Source of the DNA: Acidovorax sp. CCYZU-2555
GTDB taxonomy: Bacteria > Pseudomonadota > Gammaproteobacteria > Burkholderiales > Burkholderiaceae_C
Length of the DNA: 64,000 nt
Direction: 5' to 3'
NCBI RefSeq assembly: GCF_018413525.1
Contig: NZ_JAHCDD010000014.1
Location: 1-64,000 of the forward strand
The notes under the pieces were generated by a model. It did not search any database. It was given only the letters and a program-made list of their open reading frames with translations, and was not told where the DNA came from. This document shows, in pieces, positions 59,862-64,000 of this stretch (the first letter of the stretch is position 1; the number at the start of each line of letters is the position of its first letter). The position numbers were made by a program, and so were the translations under genes.

Positions 59862-61337
59862 ATGGGTTTGTTGAGTCTTGCCATCTGGACCCCGATCGCA
59901 TTCGGTGTCCTGCTGCTGGCCCTGGGCCGCGACGAGCACGCACGTGCCGTGCGCTGGCTCGCGCTGGTCGGTGCCCTGGTCGGCCTGGCGGTGACGCTGC
60001 CGCTGTATCAAGGGTTCGACAACGGCACGGCCGCCGCGCAGTTCGTCGAAAAAGTGCTCTGGATCGAGCGCTTCAACGTCAATTACCACCTGGGCCTTGA
60101 CGGTCTGTCGTTCTGGTTCGTGCCGCTGACGGCCTTCATCACGGTGATCGTGGTGATCGCTTCCTGGGAGTCGATCACCGAGCGCGTGAACCAATACATG
60201 GCTGCGTTCCTGATCCTGTCGGGTCTGATGATCGGTGTGTTCAGCGCGCTCGACGGCATGCTGTTCTACGTGTTCTTCGAAGCCACGCTGATTCCGATGT
60301 ATCTGATCATCGGTATCTGGGGCGGCCCGAACAAGATCTACGCCGCGTTCAAGTTCTTCCTGTACACGCTGCTCGGCTCGCTGCTGATGCTGATCGCGCT
60401 GATCTATCTGTACGTGCAGTCGGGCGGCAGCTTCGATCTGAAGACCTGGTACGCGATGCCGCTGTCGGCCTCGGCCCAGACCTTCCTGTTCTTCGCCTTC
60501 TTCGCGGCCTTCGCCGTGAAGGTGCCGATGTGGCCGGTGCACACCTGGCTGCCCGACGTTCACGTCGAAGCGCCTACCGGTGGTTCGGCCGTGCTGGCGG
60601 CGATCATGCTCAAGCTTGGTGCCTACGGTTTCCTGCGCTTCTCCATGCCCATCGCTCCGGACGCCGCGCGCGAATGGGCCTGGCTGATGATCGCGCTGTC
60701 GCTGGTCGCCGTGATCTATGTGGCCATGGTCGCTCTGGTGCAAAAGGACATGAAGAAGCTCGTGGCTTATTCGTCCGTCGCGCACATGGGCTTCGTGACC
60801 CTGGGCTTCTTCATCTTCAACGACCTGGGCGTGTCCGGTGGTCTGGTGCAGATGATTGCCCACGGCTTTGTGTCGGGCGCGATGTTCCTGTCGATCGGCG
60901 TGCTGTACGACCGCGTGCATTCGCGTGAAATCGCTGCCTACGGCGGCGTGGTCAACACCATGCCCAAGTTCGCCGCGTTCGCGCTGTTCTTCGCGATGGC
61001 CAATTGCGGCCTGCCCGCGACGGCCGGTTTCGTCGGCGAGTGGATGGTGATCCTGGGTGCCGTGAAGTTCAACTTCTGGATCGGCCTGGGCGCTGCCACG
61101 GCGCTGATCTTCGGTGCGAGCTACACGCTGTGGATGTACAAGCGGGTCTATCTGGGCCCTATCGCCAACGACAACGTGCGTGGCCTGACCGACCTCAACG
61201 CCCGCGAATTCCTCGTGATGGCGGTGCTCGCGGTGGCCGTGCTCTACATGGGCGTGTACCCCAAGCCCTTCACGGATGTGATGGACGTTTCCGTGGCCCA
61301 GCTGTTGCAGCAGGTCGCCTTGTCCAAGCTTCCCTGA
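59862..61337 (+). CDS. nuoM: NADH-quinone oxidoreductase subunit M
   Basis: Antiporter-like proton pump of the membrane arm. The 491-residue protein has about 14 helices and the conserved segments FYVFFEATLIPMYLIIGIWG near residue 132 with the essential glutamate, AFAVKVPMWPVHTWLPDVHV near 215 with the pumping lysine, and KKLVAYSSVAHMGFVTLG near 298. AAGGAAG precedes the ATG, 12 bases after nuoL. Confidence 0.97.
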   Translation: MGLLSLAIWTPIAFGVLLLALGRDEHARAVRWLALVGALVGLAVTLPLYQGFDNGTAAAQFVEKVLWIERFNVNYHLGLDGLSFWFVPLTAFITVIVVIASWESITERVNQYMAAFLILSGLMIGVFSALDGMLFYVFFEATLIPMYLIIGIWGGPNKIYAAFKFFLYTLLGSLLMLIALIYLYVQSGGSFDLKTWYAMPLSASAQTFLFFAFFAAFAVKVPMWPVHTWLPDVHVEAPTGGSAVLAAIMLKLGAYGFLRFSMPIAPDAAREWAWLMIALSLVAVIYVAMVALVQKDMKKLVAYSSVAHMGFVTLGFFIFNDLGVSGGLVQMIAHGFVSGAMFLSIGVLYDRVHSREIAAYGGVVNTMPKFAAFALFFAMANCGLPATAGFVGEWMVILGAVKFNFWIGLGAATALIFGASYTLWMYKRVYLGPIANDNVRGLTDLNAREFLVMAVLAVAVLYMGVYPKPFTDVMDVSVAQLLQQVALSKLP

Positions 61338-61361
61338 CCAGACTGAACTGAGAGACTCGAG

Positions 61362-62855
61362 ATGATTGACAACATCAGCTGGCTTGCGATCTACCCGGAG
61401 ATCATTCTCCTGGTCATGGCATGCGTGATCGCCCTGGTCGACCTGGGCGTGAACAGCCCGCGTCGCACCGCTACCTATGTGCTGACGCTGCTGACCCTGG
61501 CGGTGGTGGCCGTGCTGCAAGGCTTCTATGCCTCTAGCGGCCAAACCTTCTACGGCTGGGGCAACATGGTGGTCAGCGATGCCATGGGCAACTGGCTCAA
61601 GTGCTTCGCCACCGTTGCACTGATGGTGACGCTGGTCTACGGCCGGCCGTACGCCGCCGATCGCGACATGCTGCGCGGCGGCGAGCTGTTCACGCTGTCG
61701 ATGCTCGCGCTGCTGGGCATGTTCATCATGATCTCGGGCAACAACTTCCTGGTGCTGTATCTCGGCCTGGAACTGCTGACGCTGTCGAGCTATGCGCTGG
61801 TCGCGCTGCGCCGCGACAACGAAGCCGCCGTCGAAGCCGCGATGAAGTATTTCGTGCTCGGCGCGATGGCCAGCGGTTTCCTGCTGTACGGCATGTCCAT
61901 GCTCTACGGCGCCACGGGCTCGCTCGATATCGGCCAGGTCTTCAAGGCCATCAATTCGGGCGAAATCCGCCATCAAGTGCTGGTCTTCGGCCTGGTGTTC
62001 GTCGTCGCCGGTCTGGCGTTCAAGCTGGGTGTCGTGCCTTTCCACATGTGGATTCCCGACGTCTATCAAGGCGCTCCCACGGCGGTCACGCTGCTGATCG
62101 GCGGCGCGCCCAAGCTTGCGGCTTTCGCGATCACCATCCGTCTGCTGGTCGATGGCCTGCTGCCGCTGGCAATAGATTGGCAGCAGATGCTCGCGGTGTT
62201 GGCCATAGGCTCGCTGCTGGTGGGTAACCTCGCGGCCATTGGCCAGAGCAACCTCAAGCGCATGCTGGCTTATTCGACGATCTCGCAGATGGGCTTCGTG
62301 CTGCTGGGTCTGCTGTCGGGCGTGGTCAACGGCCATGTCGATCCCGCCACCGTCGAAAACGCCTACAGCTCGGCGATGTTCTATGTCATCACCTATGTGC
62401 TGACCACGCTGGCCACCTTCGGTGTGGTGCTGCTGCTGGCGCGTGAAGGCTTCGAAAGCGAAGAGATCTCCGATCTCGCCGGCCTCAACCAGCGCAGCCC
62501 GCTGTATGCCGGCGTGATGGCGATCTGCATGTTCTCGATGGCCGGTATTCCTCCGCTGGTCGGCTTCTACGCCAAGCTGTCGGTGCTGCAATCGCTGATC
62601 GCTTCGGGCGAGACCGCCTACATCGCCCTGGCCGTGTTCGCCGTGGTGATGTCGCTGATCGGTGCGTTCTACTACCTGCGCGTCGTCAAGGTCATGTACT
62701 TCGACGAACCCATCACCGCGACCAGCGTGTCGGCACCGCTCGACGTGCGCGTCGTGCTGTCGATCAACGGCGCGCTGGTGCTGGGCCTGGGCCTGCTGCC
62801 CGGCGGCCTGATGTCGCTGTGCGCTGACGCCATCGTGCGCGCCCTGGCGTCATAA
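61362..62855 (+). CDS. nuoN: NADH-quinone oxidoreductase subunit N
   Basis: Third antiporter-like subunit of complex I. The 497-residue protein has about 14 transmembrane helices, [20 protein letters not shown] near residue 127 with the conserved glutamate, [20 protein letters not shown] near 220 with the pumping lysine, and [19 protein letters not shown] near 300. It closes the fourteen-gene nuo run. The 121 bases after it hold a weak hairpin (TGCCCC at 62914-62919 with GGGGCA at 62926-62931) without a T-run, so transcription may continue into the next gene. Confidence 0.97.
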   Translation: MIDNISWLAIYPEIILLVMACVIALVDLGVNSPRRTATYVLTLLTLAVVAVLQGFYASSGQTFYGWGNMVVSDAMGNWLKCFATVALMVTLVYGRPYAADRDMLRGGELFTLSMLALLGMFIMISGNNFLVLYLGLELLTLSSYALVALRRDNEAAVEAAMKYFVLGAMASGFLLYGMSMLYGATGSLDIGQVFKAINSGEIRHQVLVFGLVFVVAGLAFKLGVVPFHMWIPDVYQGAPTAVTLLIGGAPKLAAFAITIRLLVDGLLPLAIDWQQMLAVLAIGSLLVGNLAAIGQSNLKRMLAYSTISQMGFVLLGLLSGVVNGHVDPATVENAYSSAMFYVITYVLTTLATFGVVLLLAREGFESEEISDLAGLNQRSPLYAGVMAICMFSMAGIPPLVGFYAKLSVLQSLIASGETAYIALAVFAVVMSLIGAFYYLRVVKVMYFDEPITATSVSAPLDVRVVLSINGALVLGLGLLPGGLMSLCADAIVRALAS

Positions 62856-62976
62856 AAAGGCACCCCCTGAGACGCATCGCCGGGCGGCCGGCGCCGTCTG
62901 CTCCCTTTCTCGCTGCCCCTTTGTTGGGGCATGCCTGTTTCAGCGGCCTGGCCCTGATTTGTTGTGAAGGTTTTCC

Positions 62977-63282
62977 GTGACACAGACGGCATCGATCTGG
63001 TTGGTGATATTGGCGGCCCTGGTGGCCGCCAATTTGCCATTTATCAATCACCGTTGGTTCATCGTCGGCCCGGTCGCGGCCGGGCGCAAGCCGCTGCCCA
63101 TGCGCTTGTTCGAGATGCTGCTGCTGTATTTCCTCGTCGGCGGCCTGGCGCTGCTGCTCGAGCGCCGTGTCGGCCAGATCGCGCCCCAGGGCTGGGAGTT
63201 TTATGCGATCACCGCTACACTGTTTCTGACGCTGGGCTTTCCCGGCTTCATCTACCGTTATTTGGTCAAGCGACGTCAATAG
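62977..63282 (+). CDS. DUF2818 family membrane protein
   Basis: A 101-residue inner-membrane protein read from a GTG at 62977. Three hydrophobic helices are seen (about 6-24, 43-60 and 73-94), with LPFINHRWFIVGPVAAGRKP between the first two. This matches the DUF2818 family, which in betaproteobacteria regularly follows nuoN; a role in complex I biogenesis is suggested only by that linkage. AAGGTTTT lies just upstream of the start. Confidence 0.88.
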   Translation: MTQTASIWLVILAALVAANLPFINHRWFIVGPVAAGRKPLPMRLFEMLLLYFLVGGLALLLERRVGQIAPQGWEFYAITATLFLTLGFPGFIYRYLVKRRQ

Positions 63283-63310
63283 GACGGCTGGGCCTGCCCG
63301 GTAATTCGCC

Positions 63311-63772
63311 ATGAAGGTCCTTGATCTCGGTTGCCAGCACGGCCATGTCTTCGAAGGCTGGTTTGCGTCGGAAGACGATTTCCAGTCGCAGAAGGCGCGC
63401 GCCCTCGTGCTGTGTCCGATGTGCGGCGACTCCCAGATTGACAAGCGCCTGAGCGCACCGCGCCTGAACCTGGGCGCCTCCGCGCCGGCTGCACGCCCCG
63501 CGGCCGAATCTTCCTCCTCTACTCCCGCCGCTGCACCGTCACGCCAGGCCCTGCAGGCCGCCTGGCTGCGCATGTCGCGCGAACTCATTGCCAAGACCGA
63601 AGATGTAGGCGCGCGCTTTGCCGATGAAGCGCGCCGCATGCATCATGGCGAAATCGAGGAGCGCGCCATTCGCGGACAGGCCAGCGTGGAAGATGCGGTG
63701 GCGCTGATTGAAGAGGGCATAGGCGTGCTGCCGCTGGCGTTGAGCGACGGCGCCAAGGAAACGCTGCAGTAG
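63311..63772 (+). CDS. DUF1178 family protein
   Basis: A 153-residue soluble protein. The N-terminus MKVLDLGCQHGHVFEGWFAS and the pair CPMCGDSQIDKRLSAPRLN (residues about 36-54) form a probable zinc ribbon, the hallmark of DUF1178. An Ala/Ser/Pro linker follows (about 58-78), then a helical part with MSRELIAKTEDVGARFADEA and the family motif RRMHHGEIEERAIRGQAS near 108, and a short end about GIGVLPL. No function is established. It lies 28 bases after the DUF2818 gene and is probably in the same transcript. Confidence 0.9.
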   Translation: MKVLDLGCQHGHVFEGWFASEDDFQSQKARALVLCPMCGDSQIDKRLSAPRLNLGASAPAARPAAESSSSTPAAAPSRQALQAAWLRMSRELIAKTEDVGARFADEARRMHHGEIEERAIRGQASVEDAVALIEEGIGVLPLALSDGAKETLQ

Positions 63773-63963
63773 CCTGCGGCAATGCGGCTAAATTGTCGCC
63801 TCAGCGTCTGTTTCCGGCCTTTCCACCTGCGGAAATGTTGTTTTGCATCAATCTCGGCAACATTTTTAGGGCCGCACCGCTCGTCTGATGTTGGCGGGCA
63901 CTTCGCTTGCAAGCCAGTGTTTCCCATATCAATGCAAATTGCTTTTGCGCGCTGCGCAGGCGC

Positions 63964-64000
63964 TTAAGCGTTTGTACGGGCGTAGTTGCCCCAGTGTTCG
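63964..64000 (-). CDS. Possible C-terminus of a minus-strand gene entering from the right edge
   Basis: On the minus strand the last bases read as eleven codons, EHWGNYARTNA, followed by TAA at 63966-63964. The aromatic and polar sequence looks protein-like, and this direction would converge on the DUF1178 gene, but eleven codons cannot prove a gene and I do not name a product. The 191 bases between (63773-63963) show no coding frame I trust and no clear terminator. Confidence 0.3.
   Translation of the reverse strand, partial: EHWGNYARTNA

Noticed and set aside
58449-62591. An uninterrupted minus-strand frame of 1,380 codons opposite nuoL, nuoM and nuoN, rich in His, Gln and Arg
   Set aside because: It lies exactly opposite well-identified genes. 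High third-position GC on the coding strand removes stops from the antisense frame, and the composition is that of a codon-bias shadow.

Overview
The window reads as a contiguous stretch of chromosome from a betaproteobacterium of the order Burkholderiales, most likely family Comamonadaceae (Comamonas/Acidovorax/Delftia-like). This rests on the high-GC codon use with long antisense shadow frames, on gene orders I associate with that group (aminotransferase-hom-thrC-mobB-moeA-moaD ... moaE-clpB; secG-tRNA-Leu-nuoA-N followed by DUF2818 and DUF1178 genes), and on protein types such as a PIN-PhoH fusion and betaproteobacterial PriB. No species call is possible from sequence alone.

Layout. 1-396: an unrecognised protein with 11-residue repeats, cut by the left edge. 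639-4856 (minus): LysR regulator plus leuC-leuD-leuB, the isopropylmalate branch of leucine synthesis, closed by a clear terminator. 5023-8845 (minus): grpE-dnaK-dnaJ behind a near-perfect sigma-32 promoter. 9081-12116 (plus): rpsF-priB-rpsR-rplI, terminator, then dnaB. 12198-15633 (minus): coiled-coil membrane protein, PIN-PhoH ATPase, Bcp peroxiredoxin, Mth938-like protein. 15785-19840 (plus): aminotransferase, homoserine dehydrogenase, threonine synthase. 19878-23617: molybdenum-cofactor genes mobB-moeA-moaD and moaE, the last two separated by 1.2 kb holding a catalytic-domain-less serine recombinase fragment and three small unknown genes. 23676-26340: clpB behind a second sigma-32 promoter. 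26372-33941: accessory metabolic genes (coniferyl-type aldehyde dehydrogenase, GNAT acetyltransferase, methyltransferase, DusC, phospholipase-D-type lipoprotein). 34057-35830 (minus): ribD and ribE. 35875-42560 (minus): a type IV pilus minor-pilin operon fimT-pilV-pilW-pilX-pilY1-pilE. 42651-45879: a small secreted protein, divergent from rpsO, then pnp with a long leader hairpin. 45991-48143: quinone oxidoreductase, tpiA, secG. 48265-48349: tRNA-Leu(GAG). 48429-62855: the complete 14-subunit NADH:quinone oxidoreductase operon nuoA-N. 62977-63772: DUF2818 and DUF1178 genes. The last 200 bases hold no clear gene except a possible C-terminus entering from the right edge.

The window is mainly core chromosome. 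I see no CRISPR array, prophage, insertion sequence, toxin-antitoxin pair or defence island, and I do not see a convincing undescribed system. The items most worth a second look are the hendecad-repeat protein at the left edge, the recombinase fragment and small genes between moaD and moaE, the two sigma-32 promoters, and the pnp leader hairpin.
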